DNA of 64,000 nucleotides from UBA8337 sp038143435 (GTDB lineage Bacteria; Pseudomonadota; Alphaproteobacteria; RS24): contig JAYQLX010000002.1 in assembly GCA_038143435.1 (NCBI GenBank), positions 124,001-188,000 on the forward strand, read 5' to 3'. A program made the translations under genes and the position numbers. Each line of letters starts with the position of its first letter. The stretch's first letter is position 1. This document shows positions 36,104-44,996 of the stretch, in pieces. The notes beneath the pieces were generated by a model that did not search any database, was not told where the DNA came from, and saw only the letters and a list, made by a program, of their open reading frames with translations.

Positions 36104-37918
36104 ATGAAAAACACGCTTATTTCTGCGGTTTTTGCCGCGATTTTTTACCGCTTGCCGTCGGCGCAGGCGGCTGAAAAACCGGAAAATCGCGAGGTCTTGT
36201 TCGGCGAGACGCATTTGCACACACTTTTGTCTTTTGACAGCTATATTTTCGGCAATCGCAATACGCCCGATGATGCTTATCGCTATGCCAAAGGCGAGAC
36301 CATTCAACATCCGGCCGGTTTTGACATGACATTGACCGACCCGCTGGATTTCCAATCGGTTACCGACCATGCTATTTATCTCGGCATGTTGCCCGCCATG
36401 CATGACCCGAAATTAGAGGTCTCCAAGCACCCGCTATCGCTGAATATACGGAAAGCCAAGACACAAGCCGAGCGCCTGGCCGCGTTTCAGCAATTATTTC
36501 CGCGCCTCAATAAAAGCGACAAGCGCGATGATTTGGTTGATGAGAAGATTATGAAATCGGCTTGGGCGAAAATTATTGAAGCTGCCAATCGCCATAATGA
36601 GCCGGGCAAATTCACCACGCTCATCGGCTATGAATATACATCAGGCCCGCAAAATCAAAATCTGCATCGCAATGTGTTTTTTCGCGGCGACAAAACGCCA
36701 AGCTTGCCCTTCAGCCGCATCATGTCCCCCAATCCGGAAGATTTATGGGCATGGATGGACGGCTTGCGCGAAAAGGCTATGGACACAATCGCCGTGCCCC
36801 ATAATTCCAACGGTTCCAACGGCCTGATGTTCATGACCAAAAAATGGGACGGCAGCTCGATGGATACGGATTATGCCGAAACCCGTATGCGCAATGAGCC
36901 GATTGTGGAAATGACGCAAGTCAAAGGCGATAGTGAAACCCACCCTCTGCTTTCGCCGAATGATGAATTTGCCGATTTTGAAACCATGCCGTTTCGTATC
37001 GGGGCATGGGTCGAAAGCCAGCCCGATGGTTCTTATGTGCGCCAAGCCTATCTGCGCGGCCTCGAAATGGCGGCGCAAGGCAAAGGTAATCCCTATCGCT
37101 TTGGTATGATTGGCGCGTCTGACACGCATGTCGGGGCAGGGGCCTTTGACGAGGATAATTATTGGTCAAAAGTAGGCTTGGTTGATTCCAATGCGCGCTT
37201 GCGCGGCTCAGTGCCGATGAAACAGCCAAACCCTGACGGCACGGCTTATAATATCAATAATTTCCACACTTGGAGTGCGTCGGGTCTGGCCGCCGTTTGG
37301 GCCGACAGCAATACGCGCGGCGATATTTTTGATGCCATGCGGCGTAAGGAAACCTATGCCACCACCGGCCCGCGCATTAAATTGCGCTTCTTCGCTTCGG
37401 CTGATTTCAGCCGCAATATTGAAAACCGCGCCGATATGGTGAAGCGCGCTTATCGCGAAGGTGTCTCAATGGGTGGTGATTTGACGCTCAAAGGCCGCCG
37501 CGCGCCGGAATTTCTTGTCTGGGCCATGCGTGATGCAAAATCTTATGGTTTGCAGCGCTTGCAAATCGTTAAGGGTTGGCTGAAAGCTGACGGCACATCG
37601 GCTGAGAAAGTTTTTGATGTGGCGTGCGCCGGTGACAAAAAGCCCGGGCGCGACCATCGCTGTCCCGATAATGGTGCGACAGTCGATGTCAAAACCTGTA
37701 AAGCAAGCGCCAAAACCTCGGCCGGTGAATTGAAAACCGTGTGGCAAGACCCTGAATATAAAAAGGGTCAGCAGGCGTTTTACTATGTTCGCGTATTGGA
37801 GAACCCAAGCTGTCGCTGGTCCACATGGGACGCGCTGCGCGCCGGCGTGCCGCCGCGCCCTGATGTCGAGGCCACCATTCAAGAGCGCGCTTATTCGTCG
37901 CCGATTTGGGTCAATTGA
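36104..37918 (+). CDS. DUF3604 family protein, exported
   Basis: 604 residues from the ATG at 36104 (GGGGGG upstream). A signal peptide covers residues 1-22 (ending AQA). The mature protein begins with a PHP-like metal motif, FGETHLHTLLSFDSY, then SVTDHAIYLGML and, further on, IGYEYTS, VPHNSNGSN and GASDTHVGAG. These His/Asp clusters indicate a metal-dependent phosphoesterase-like fold, but no DUF3604 reaction is established here. The last 8 bases overlap the convergent znuB gene. Confidence 0.88.
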   Translation: MKNTLISAVFAAIFYRLPSAQAAEKPENREVLFGETHLHTLLSFDSYIFGNRNTPDDAYRYAKGETIQHPAGFDMTLTDPLDFQSVTDHAIYLGMLPAMHDPKLEVSKHPLSLNIRKAKTQAERLAAFQQLFPRLNKSDKRDDLVDEKIMKSAWAKIIEAANRHNEPGKFTTLIGYEYTSGPQNQNLHRNVFFRGDKTPSLPFSRIMSPNPEDLWAWMDGLREKAMDTIAVPHNSNGSNGLMFMTKKWDGSSMDTDYAETRMRNEPIVEMTQVKGDSETHPLLSPNDEFADFETMPFRIGAWVESQPDGSYVRQAYLRGLEMAAQGKGNPYRFGMIGASDTHVGAGAFDEDNYWSKVGLVDSNARLRGSVPMKQPNPDGTAYNINNFHTWSASGLAAVWADSNTRGDIFDAMRRKETYATTGPRIKLRFFASADFSRNIENRADMVKRAYREGVSMGGDLTLKGRRAPEFLVWAMRDAKSYGLQRLQIVKGWLKADGTSAEKVFDVACAGDKKPGRDHRCPDNGATVDVKTCKASAKTSAGELKTVWQDPEYKKGQQAFYYVRVLENPSCRWSTWDALRAGVPPRPDVEATIQERAYSSPIWVN

Positions 37919-38708
37919 TAAGGTTTAGACGCTCGGCAAGCAGCCGCACGCTCAAGACCATCAAAAACAAGGCGACGGTCAGTGTTACAATGGCCGGTCC
38001 CAATGGTACATTAAGCGTTGCCGCAACAGGCAAGCCGCCCAGCATGCACAAGGCGGCCATTACGCTGCCGCCAATCGCCATTGTTTCGGGTTGGCGCGCA
38101 ATCAACCGCGCCGTTGATGCGGGAATGATAAGCAATGATGTAATCAGCAAAATGCCGACAATTTGCACGGCGGCGGCGACGACGATGCCGAGCAGCAGCA
38201 TCAGCAAAAATTCATAAACCCGAACCGGCACGCCTTCAGCATGCGCCAATTCTTCGCTGGTCGTCATCAATAGCAGGCCGGGCCAAAGCCGCATCAGCAA
38301 GCCAAGCGCCAAACCGCAGCCCAACACCACATAGACCAGACTGTCGGCGCTGACATTGTCAAGGCTGCCAAGCAGATAATCATGCACTTCAGCATCTTCA
38401 AAACCGAGCAACGCCATCGCCACCACACCGAGCGATAAGGCGGCATGCGCCAGAATGCCGAGCAGCGTATCCGTGGCCAGCAGTCTTTGTGTGCGCAACC
38501 AAAGCAGCATGACGGCGAACAAAACCGCCACCAAAATCATGCCGATTTGATTACTCATGCCGGCAATCAGGCCGACCGCGACACCGAGCAGAGCCGAATG
38601 GGCCAGCCCGTCACCGAAATAGGCCATGCGCCGCCAGACCACAAAACAGCCTAACGGCCCGGCCAGCAAAGCCAGTGCCAAAGCGGTCATCAGCATGGGT
38701 GTCATCAT
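37911..38708 (-). CDS. znuB: Zinc ABC transporter permease
   Basis: 265 residues, eight or nine predicted helices, ABC-3 family. LLAGPLGCFVVWRRMAYFGDGLAHSALLG is the family's N-terminal signature (split here: GCFVVWRRMAYFGD, then SALLGVAVGL). QIVGILLITSLLIIPASTARL is the coupling region. It moves Zn2+ (or Mn2+) inward with ZnuC. The start overlaps the znuC stop by 4 bp. No znuA or zur gene is seen in the window. Confidence 0.92.
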   Translation of the reverse strand: MMTPMLMTALALALLAGPLGCFVVWRRMAYFGDGLAHSALLGVAVGLIAGMSNQIGMILVAVLFAVMLLWLRTQRLLATDTLLGILAHAALSLGVVAMALLGFEDAEVHDYLLGSLDNVSADSLVYVVLGCGLALGLLMRLWPGLLLMTTSEELAHAEGVPVRVYEFLLMLLLGIVVAAAVQIVGILLITSLLIIPASTARLIARQPETMAIGGSVMAALCMLGGLPVAATLNVPLGPAIVTLTVALFLMVLSVRLLAERLNLIN

Positions 38709-39460
38709 GGTTTCATCTCGTGCAAATGGGTGTGGTCATGGTCATGCGTATGGTCATGCGCGTGGCTGTGCTGATAGACCGCCATCATTTGCGCCATTTC
38801 ATTGCCGAACATTTGAATGAATTCGGGGTCGCGGGCGACGCTGTCAGGCGCGCCGGAGCAGCAAATATGATGATACAGGCACACCACTTGGCGCGTTGAG
38901 TTCATCACCATATGCAAATCATGGCTGACCATCAGCACCGATAATTGGCGTTTTTCAAACAGCGCATCGATAAGCTCATAAAACCTCAGCTGACCGCTGA
39001 CATCGAGATTTTGCGCCGGTTCGTCGAGCATCAAAACATGCGGGTCATTGCTCAGCGCGCGCGCCAGCAAAACCCGCTGCAATTCGCCGCCCGACAGACC
39101 AACCAGCGGTTTATCCAACAAGTTTTCGCAATCCGTTTCAGTCGCCAGTTCGACAATTTGGTCATAGGTCAGCTTATTGTTCAGTGCCAAAAATCGCTTA
39201 ACCGGCATCGGTAATGTCGGGTCGATTTGAAAACGCTCGGGCAAATAGCCGATGCGCAAGCCGTGCCGGTGCGTTACCGACCCGCTTTCCGGACTTTCCA
39301 ATTTCAATAAATGGCGCAGCAAAACCGACTTGCCCGCTCCATTGGGGCCGATAAGGGTAATGAAATCACGCTCACCCAATGTCAGCGACACATTATCCAG
39401 CACCAGCCCACCTTGACGGCGCACATTGAGATGTTTGGCTTCAACTAGCGGTTCAGACAC
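38705..39460 (-). CDS. znuC: Zinc ABC transporter ATP-binding protein with His-rich tail
   Basis: About 251 residues from GTG 39460 (GGAGAG six bases before); a longer reading upstream lacks similarity. Walker A is GPNGAGKSV, the signature is LSGGELQR, Walker B is VLMLDEP, and the H-loop is MVSHDL. The C-terminus carries about ten His and several Asp in a short run (from HSHAHDHTHDHDH onward), a metal-binding tail that supports zinc specificity. It is coupled to znuB. Confidence 0.92.
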   Translation of the reverse strand: MSEPLVEAKHLNVRRQGGLVLDNVSLTLGERDFITLIGPNGAGKSVLLRHLLKLESPESGSVTHRHGLRIGYLPERFQIDPTLPMPVKRFLALNNKLTYDQIVELATETDCENLLDKPLVGLSGGELQRVLLARALSNDPHVLMLDEPAQNLDVSGQLRFYELIDALFEKRQLSVLMVSHDLHMVMNSTRQVVCLYHHICCSGAPDSVARDPEFIQMFGNEMAQMMAVYQHSHAHDHTHDHDHTHLHEMKP

Positions 39461-39485
39461 GCGGTCTCTCCATTGGTGGCAATCA

Positions 39486-39878
39486 TCAGGCGGATGCTTG
39501 CTCCAATTGTGCGCCCATTTGCTGCCACAGCATATTAACCGCTTGCAAAGGACGCACCATGACTTTGAATTGGGTGATGAGGCCGTCATCGTCAAAATCG
39601 ACAATGTCCACGCCATTGACATATTTGCCGTCCATCTCTGCCTCAAATTCCAAAATCATGCGATTTTCGGATTCGATTTCGTGCACATATTCAAATTTTG
39701 TGTCCTTGAAAACAATGCCCGCCGAAAGCAGATATTTCATCGCCAGTTCTTTGCCTTTTTGCGGTGTGAAGACGACGGGTGAGATAAAGGTCACATCATC
39801 ATGCAACATTTCCGACAGCGCGTCGGCGCTTGGGTTTTCCATATAGGCATGCCATTTGGCAAGCAGTTGATTAGACAT
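39486..39878 (-). CDS. SnoaL/NTF2-like protein
   Basis: 130 residues from ATG 39878 (GGGAG upstream). The single domain has the cone fold of nuclear transport factor 2/ketosteroid-isomerase-like proteins: LLAKWHAYMENPSADALSEM, then LHDDVTFISPVVF and VNGVDIVDFDDDGLITQF. No catalytic residue pair can be assigned. It lies 25 bp upstream of znuC on the same strand. Confidence 0.75.
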   Translation of the reverse strand: MSNQLLAKWHAYMENPSADALSEMLHDDVTFISPVVFTPQKGKELAMKYLLSAGIVFKDTKFEYVHEIESENRMILEFEAEMDGKYVNGVDIVDFDDDGLITQFKVMVRPLQAVNMLWQQMGAQLEQASA

Positions 39879-39931
39879 TGGTGTCTCCCTCATTGGCGCT
39901 CACCTTAAGGCTTCGGGCCCGCACTGCCAAT

Positions 39932-39960
39932 AAAAAAGGGCCGGCGCAGCGCGCCGACCC
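39932..39960 (-). terminator. Intrinsic terminator after proteorhodopsin
   Basis: On the minus strand GGGTCGGCGC-GCT-GCGCCGGCCC forms a 10-bp stem with one mismatch, followed by six T's. It lies 24 bp beyond the proteorhodopsin stop. Confidence 0.75.
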
Positions 39961-39983
39961 TTAAAAATTCAATCAATTAAGAT

Positions 39984-40763
39984 TTATTTTTTCTTTGAGC
40001 CTTCACTTTCCGTGACAGCAACGTGCCAGATGATCAGACCAAAGGCGATCTTGTTCAGCACGTCGGCGAGGTTGTAAATAATGTTCAGCGTGTCTGCATC
40101 GACGCTGCCCATCATATAACCCATCAAATAGCCAAGCGGATAAATCGCCCAACCGAAGGTAACAATGTTACGCATCAGGTTGAAAGCAGATTGCACTGCC
40201 GGGCTGGCATTTTCAGCATTAAGCTGTCCTGCTTCGCCCTTAAAGATTTCATACAATACGTATATCCAGGCCGCGGTTCCGAGAACGAAACCGGCAGTTA
40301 CATCCATGTAACCTGCTTCGCCGAGATAACCGAAAACCAACATCAGCGTTGTACCGATAAGTAGCTTCCAGAAAATACGAGCGGGAACAGCAGTGATGGC
40401 TGACAAGATGAGGAAGAATTCCACCATCAGCAGCGGCACTGTGATGAGCCAGTCAATATAACGATAAACGGTCGGTGTTTCGCCTGTAGCAACCCACACA
40501 TCGCGCATATAGAAATAGTGCACGGCGGCAACCAATGTCACCAAGCCGGAAACCGTCAGAGAGGTTTTCCATTTGGCGTCAACGCGGTCACGCTCGATAA
40601 AGAAGAAAACGGTTGAAGCCACCAAGGCCATTGAAATCAACCAGAAAGAAATGCCGACAAAATCGTCGGGCTGAAGATTGGCATCTGCCGCAATGGCCAG
40701 CGACGGCATACCAGAGAAAGCTACAGCTGCAGCAGCAACTTTCCAACGCTTAACAATATTCAT
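39984..40763 (-). CDS. Proteorhodopsin, green-absorbing proton pump
   Basis: Light-driven outward H+ pump of the inner membrane, 259 residues with a signal peptide (about 1-25) and seven helices. Key residues by alignment with the classic marine protein: His82 (equivalent to 75), proton acceptor Asp104 (97) in RYIDWL, Leu112 (105, predicts green tuning), proton donor Glu115 (108) and the retinal Lys238 (231) in LNKIAFGLIIW. GGGAG precedes the ATG. It is monocistronic, with its own terminator. No carotenoid or retinal genes (crt, blh) are in the window. Confidence 0.97.
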   Translation of the reverse strand: MNIVKRWKVAAAAVAFSGMPSLAIAADANLQPDDFVGISFWLISMALVASTVFFFIERDRVDAKWKTSLTVSGLVTLVAAVHYFYMRDVWVATGETPTVYRYIDWLITVPLLMVEFFLILSAITAVPARIFWKLLIGTTLMLVFGYLGEAGYMDVTAGFVLGTAAWIYVLYEIFKGEAGQLNAENASPAVQSAFNLMRNIVTFGWAIYPLGYLMGYMMGSVDADTLNIIYNLADVLNKIAFGLIIWHVAVTESEGSKKK

Positions 40764-40897
40764 GTTAGTACTCCCATGATTAAACAGTTCTAAAATAGCG
40801 CGTCAGATTGCCGCGGAAAGGAAAAAATGCGGTTTTTTTCAAAAAAAGTGCCTTTTTTCCGTTTTTTCATTAAAATCAGGGAAGTTCGGGGTAGGAC

Positions 40898-41404
40898 GTG
40901 GATATTTCCAAGCTAAAACAAGGCCTAAGAGAAGATTTGGCCGATATTCTTGAGCGCTCGAGATTTGTCGAGCGGCAAAAACAGGCACGCAGCGATGCGG
41001 TGCATCGGCTGACGCGCGCTGAAGCAATTGCCATTGCGGCCAATTTGCACGAATTGCTTGGCTGGATTCCCGAGCTATCGGTTGAGACGGCGACCCAGAC
41101 AACCGCCACTGCGGTTAATGTGACGGCCACAGTGACCGGCGATGAAACCATTTCCATTACCGGCTTGGTTGCCGTGCCCGGTGATTTGTTGACGGCCAAT
41201 TTCGACGAATTGGCGCATCCCTCTTATCTTTTGCTCGATGAATTCAGCGGCGATTCGCGACCGATAGAGTCGCGCGAGGCATTATCTTTGGCTCTGTTCG
41301 AAGGGTTCACGAGAAATTATCGCGAGCGCTATGAATTTGTTTTGACCGATCCCGTGCTGCGCGAGAAGGCACTGCTGAAAGCCGACCATTTTGATGACGA
41401 ATAG
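40898..41404 (+). CDS. Hypothetical protein divergent from proteorhodopsin
   Basis: 168 residues, starting at GTG 40898 after GGGGTAGG. The N-terminal third is charged and helical (KLKQGLREDLADILERSRF); the middle is Thr/Val-rich and beta-like; the C-terminus is acidic. No signal peptide, membrane segment or known family is recognised. The gap before it also holds the proteorhodopsin promoter. It ends 2 bp from the convergent copper chaperone gene. Confidence 0.6.
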   Translation: MDISKLKQGLREDLADILERSRFVERQKQARSDAVHRLTRAEAIAIAANLHELLGWIPELSVETATQTTATAVNVTATVTGDETISITGLVAVPGDLLTANFDELAHPSYLLLDEFSGDSRPIESREALSLALFEGFTRNYRERYEFVLTDPVLREKALLKADHFDDE

Positions 41405-41406
41405 GG

Positions 41407-41856
41407 TTAATGCCCGTGATGATGCATCTTCTTATCGCCGGTTTTGGCGCGCTGTGACGGCGCAGCAGTGACGGTAACGGCGCGGCCATCGGCAAATTTC
41501 AGCGTCACCGGAACATTTTCGCCTTTTTGACCGTTAAAACCGAACAGCATGAGATGATGCCCACCCGGTTTGAGGGTCAACATGCCATTGGCCGGAACGG
41601 CGAAATCATCGACTTGCACCATGCGCATCATGCCATTTGGCGTTGTGCGATGCGTGTGCAGTTCGATACGCGCAAAGGCAGGACTTGCAGCCGAAACCAG
41701 ACGCGTCGCCGCGCCCTTATTATGCAGCATGGCAAACATGACCCCCGGGCGTTCGCCAATGCCCAGTCTGATTTCCGGGTGAACCGCCATCATCTCGGCC
41801 CGCGCCGGCATAAAAGCGAGAAGGGTTAAGGTAAAAAAGGCGGTCAATAATTTCAT
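41407..41856 (-). CDS. Copper chaperone PCu(A)C
   Basis: Periplasmic copper-binding protein that delivers copper to cytochrome oxidase. 149 residues with a signal peptide (1-20, ending ARA). The copper motif H-x(n)-M-x(n)-H-x-M is present: ELHTH, GMMRM and GGHHLMLF. The C-terminus ends in a His-rich MHHHGH that could also bind metal. The usual partner genes (senC/sco) are not adjacent. Confidence 0.9.
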   Translation of the reverse strand: MKLLTAFFTLTLLAFMPARAEMMAVHPEIRLGIGERPGVMFAMLHNKGAATRLVSAASPAFARIELHTHRTTPNGMMRMVQVDDFAVPANGMLTLKPGGHHLMLFGFNGQKGENVPVTLKFADGRAVTVTAAPSQRAKTGDKKMHHHGH

Positions 41857-41908
41857 GAGATTTGTCCTTTGGCGGATGTTTAGCCGTTTTGCCCAAAAAA
41901 ACCAAATC

Positions 41909-41969
41909 CCGCGCGACGCGCGGCAAATATGTCGCAGGGCGGGTTAAGGGCGAAAAGTGAGTTTTTCGC
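41909..41969. other. Two short hairpins upstream of the PQQ dehydrogenase
   Basis: CCGCGC-GAC-GCGCGG (41909-41923) and GCGAAAA-6 nt-TTTTCGC (41950-41969) lie between the divergent copper chaperone and dehydrogenase genes. They could be operator or leader structures; no regulator is known. Confidence 0.3.
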
Positions 41970-42032
41970 TTGTCGAATAAGGGGTTTTTTCCTTAAGCTT
42001 TTAATAGTCGTTTTTGTGGGAGGGAAGCTGAG

Positions 42033-44276
42033 ATGGCACATCCAACGTTGAATCAAAAGCAAGGCACAATTGTAAATGTTGTTGCGCTCGGACTGCTTGC
42101 TCTGGGCATGGTTGCAGCAACCTTAAGTCAATCCGATGATGATGCCTCGGGCAATATTAATCGTGGCGGGGCTTCGGCCAGTGCCAGCATTGCGCAGATT
42201 GATACGGCGCGCATCATCAATGCCGATAGCGAGCCGGGCAATTGGCTGGCTTATGGCCGCGATTATGGCGAACAGCGCCACTCGCCCCTGACGCAGGTCA
42301 ATAAGAAGACCATTAAAGATTTGGAACTGGCTTTCTCCGTCGATATGTACACAACGCGCGGGCTGGAAGCCTCGCCGATTGTCGTCGATGGCATTTTATA
42401 TATGACCGGCTCGTGGAGCGTGGTTTATGCAGTCGATGCTAAGACCGGCGAAGAAGTGTGGTCTTATGATCCTGAAGTGCCGGGCGATTGGGCCAGAAAA
42501 GCATGCTGCGATGTCGTCAATCGCGGTGTCGCGGTTTATGACGGCGCGGTTTATGTCGCCAGTCTGGACGGCTATTTGATTTCCCTCAATGCCGCAACCG
42601 GCGAAGAAATTTGGCGCGTCAACACGATTATTGACCGCACCCGCGCTTACACCATTACCGGTGCGCCGCGCGTTGCCAATGGTCGCGTGTTTATCGGCAA
42701 TGGCGGCGGCGAATATGGCGTGCGCGGCTATGTGACCGCCTATGACGCCAAAACTGGCGAGGAAGACTGGCGCTTCTACACCGTGCCGGGTGACCCGAAT
42801 AAGCCGTTTGAGCATCCTGAAATGGAAGAAGCCGCGAAAACCTGGAAAGGTGGCGAGTGGTGGAAAATCGGCGGCGGCGGCACGGTTTGGAATTCCATTG
42901 TCTATGACCCCGATACCGACACGGTTTATCTCGGCGTCGGCAATGGCAGCCCGTGGACGCGCTCCATCCGCTCACCCGGTGGTGGCGATAATTTGTTCTT
43001 GTCATCGATTGTCGCGTTGGACCCGAATACCGGCGCCAAAAAATGGCATTATCAAACCACGCCGGGCGATACATGGGACTACACGGCCGTGCAGGATATG
43101 ATGCTGGCCGATATGGAAATTGACGGCGAAATGCGTAAAGTGATTATGCAAGCGCCGAAAAACGGTTTCTTCTATGTGTTGGACCGCGAGACCGGCGAAT
43201 TGCTGCGCGCCAATCCTTATGTCACGGTCAATTGGGCCAGCCATATCGATATGGAAACCGGGCGTCCGGTGGAAAACGCCTCGCGCAATTTTGCCGAAAG
43301 CGACAAGTCGCAATGGATTTTGCCGGGCCCGCTTGGCGGCCATAATTGGCAGTCCATGAGCTATAATCCCAATACCGGCTTGGTCTATATTCCGGCAATG
43401 GAAAGCCCGCTGGTGTTTGATGTCGATCATGATTTCAAGGCGACAGGCCGCTATAAATATATTGAAGGCGGCTGGAATACCGGCATTGAGTTCGGGCGCT
43501 TGCTGCCGCTTCTGGCCGAGCATCCCGACTTTCCGCCCAATAAGGGCTATATCACCGCCTTTGACCCGCTGACCGGCAAAACCCATTGGGTGCGTGAGCA
43601 TTCGCAGCATTGGAATGGCGGCACGCTGTCCACCGAAGCGGGGCTGGTGTTTCAGGGCAATGGCGACGGCTATTTCGTGGCCTATGATGCGACCAATGGC
43701 GAGGAATTGTGGAAGGTCAATACCTACACATCCACCATTGCGCCGCCCATCACCTATGCCATTGATGGCGAGCAATATGTCGCCATTCAGGTCGGCTCCG
43801 GCGGCGCCGGTGGTCTGACCGATGGTACGGCCATGCCGGCCTCCAATAAATGGGGCAATTTCGGCCGTTTGCTGGTCTTCAAGCTTAACGGCGGCGGCTC
43901 GATTGAGCAGCCCGAACATTGGGCGCGCGATATTCCCGAGCCACCGGCCATTGAAATGGCTGAGGCCGCGATTGACCACGGCATGGAGCTTTATCACGAG
44001 GTCTGCACTTTCTGTCACGGTATTGCCGTTATCGGCCATTCCGCCGTGCCCGATTTGCGCAAAATGAGCGAGCAAACGCACCGCATGTTCAAAGAGATTG
44101 TGCTGGAAGGCGTGCTGGCTGACCGTGGTATGTCGAGCTTTGCCGACCGCCTGAGCGAGAAGGATGTTGAAGATATTTACACCTTCATCATTGCGCGCAG
44201 CTGGCAAGACTATCAGGCGCAAGAAGCCGCCAAGAAAAAAGGCGCTGAGAAAACCGGCATGTTGCAGCTCGACTGA
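42033..44276 (+). CDS. PQQ-dependent alcohol dehydrogenase with C-terminal cytochrome c (type II quinohemoprotein)
   Basis: Periplasmic oxidation of alcohols, passing electrons from PQQ to heme. 747 residues: an N-terminal membrane anchor or signal (about 14-32), an eight-bladed propeller with the vicinal disulfide Cys158-Cys159 over PQQ, the catalytic Asp in PGDTWDY, and a C-terminal cytochrome c with C658-TF-C661-H662. The position that is Asp in lanthanide (XoxF) enzymes is Thr here (DTWDYTAVQ), which predicts a Ca-dependent enzyme. GGGAGG precedes the ATG. No pqq synthesis genes are nearby. Confidence 0.92.
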   Translation: MAHPTLNQKQGTIVNVVALGLLALGMVAATLSQSDDDASGNINRGGASASASIAQIDTARIINADSEPGNWLAYGRDYGEQRHSPLTQVNKKTIKDLELAFSVDMYTTRGLEASPIVVDGILYMTGSWSVVYAVDAKTGEEVWSYDPEVPGDWARKACCDVVNRGVAVYDGAVYVASLDGYLISLNAATGEEIWRVNTIIDRTRAYTITGAPRVANGRVFIGNGGGEYGVRGYVTAYDAKTGEEDWRFYTVPGDPNKPFEHPEMEEAAKTWKGGEWWKIGGGGTVWNSIVYDPDTDTVYLGVGNGSPWTRSIRSPGGGDNLFLSSIVALDPNTGAKKWHYQTTPGDTWDYTAVQDMMLADMEIDGEMRKVIMQAPKNGFFYVLDRETGELLRANPYVTVNWASHIDMETGRPVENASRNFAESDKSQWILPGPLGGHNWQSMSYNPNTGLVYIPAMESPLVFDVDHDFKATGRYKYIEGGWNTGIEFGRLLPLLAEHPDFPPNKGYITAFDPLTGKTHWVREHSQHWNGGTLSTEAGLVFQGNGDGYFVAYDATNGEELWKVNTYTSTIAPPITYAIDGEQYVAIQVGSGGAGGLTDGTAMPASNKWGNFGRLLVFKLNGGGSIEQPEHWARDIPEPPAIEMAEAAIDHGMELYHEVCTFCHGIAVIGHSAVPDLRKMSEQTHRMFKEIVLEGVLADRGMSSFADRLSEKDVEDIYTFIIARSWQDYQAQEAAKKKGAEKTGMLQLD

Positions 44277-44298
44277 GCCGCACACACGCTGAAAATGG

Positions 44299-44336
44299 AA
44301 GGGCGACCTGCCAAAAGCGGGTCGCCCTTTGTTTTA
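44299..44336 (+). terminator. Terminator after the PQQ dehydrogenase
   Basis: AAGGGCGACC and GGTCGCCCTT form a perfect 10-bp stem around an 11-nt loop, followed by TGTTTTA. It lies 22 bp beyond the stop. Confidence 0.8.
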
Positions 44337-44432
44337 TTGTGGCCCGAAAGCGCCTTTTGAAATGCCGAGGGAAGTTCTCGGAACACCGGCGCGGCCTAAA
44401 ATTAATCTACTGCGCCTTCGCCGACAGTCAAA

Positions 44433-44996
44433 TCAATCCGGTTGAGATTGTTTAGGCGGCAAGTCGGGGGCTATTAGTTCGCGAAATTCCATTTTCAGGC
44501 TTTCTTCTTCGCCCGCCGCATCGGGGCGGCTTTTTTGGCCGTCGCGCTGTTGCAGCTTATCGACCTCATCGGGCGTTGCCGCCTTATAGCTGAGCCGCGC
44601 TTCCAAATCGCGCCCGTCTTCTTTCTTTTTCAGCGCCTCATCGACCTGTTCGGCCAGCTCGGGCGAGAACGGCAATTGATAAAGGCGCGGCTTGCCGACC
44701 GTGATGTTTCTGCTGTTCAGCTTTTGCGCCAAAATATAAATCGCGCCGTCGGTTCCCGCCGCTTTATCGGGCTCTTCGACCACTGCCCAATGCAGCTTAA
44801 ACGGATTGGGCGGCGCATCGGCAATGGCCCAGCCGCGCAGGTTTTGCGCCCCGTGATAAGTGCTGACATAAAGCAGGGTCACGGCGACAATCGCGCCGAT
44901 TTTTATTTCGCGGCGATATTTGGTCTCGAGATTGAGCGAGAGCAGCAGCGCCGCCAGCGCCGCATAAGCCACGCCGAGGAGAAGCGGGATACTCAT
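44433..44996 (-). CDS. Membrane protein, third gene of a proton-channel operon
   Basis: 187 residues with two N-terminal hydrophobic segments (about 3-20 and 33-50) and a hydrophilic C-terminal region that is charged and partly helical (EQVDEALKKKEDGRDLEARL). No family is recognised. It overlaps the ExbD-like gene by 4 bp, so it belongs to the same translational unit. It could be an adaptor linking the channel to its target (inference). Confidence 0.7.
   Translation of the reverse strand: MSIPLLLGVAYAALAALLLSLNLETKYRREIKIGAIVAVTLLYVSTYHGAQNLRGWAIADAPPNPFKLHWAVVEEPDKAAGTDGAIYILAQKLNSRNITVGKPRLYQLPFSPELAEQVDEALKKKEDGRDLEARLSYKAATPDEVDKLQQRDGQKSRPDAAGEEESLKMEFRELIAPDLPPKQSQPD

Noticed and set aside
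42033..44276. Lanthanide-dependent methanol dehydrogenase (XoxF)
   Set aside because: The fused cytochrome c and Thr in place of the extra Asp fit a type II quinohemoprotein alcohol dehydrogenase instead.
43002..44285. 427-codon minus-strand frame opposite the PQQ dehydrogenase
   Set aside because: It is fully covered by the dehydrogenase and its heme motif; no motif was seen in the reverse reading.
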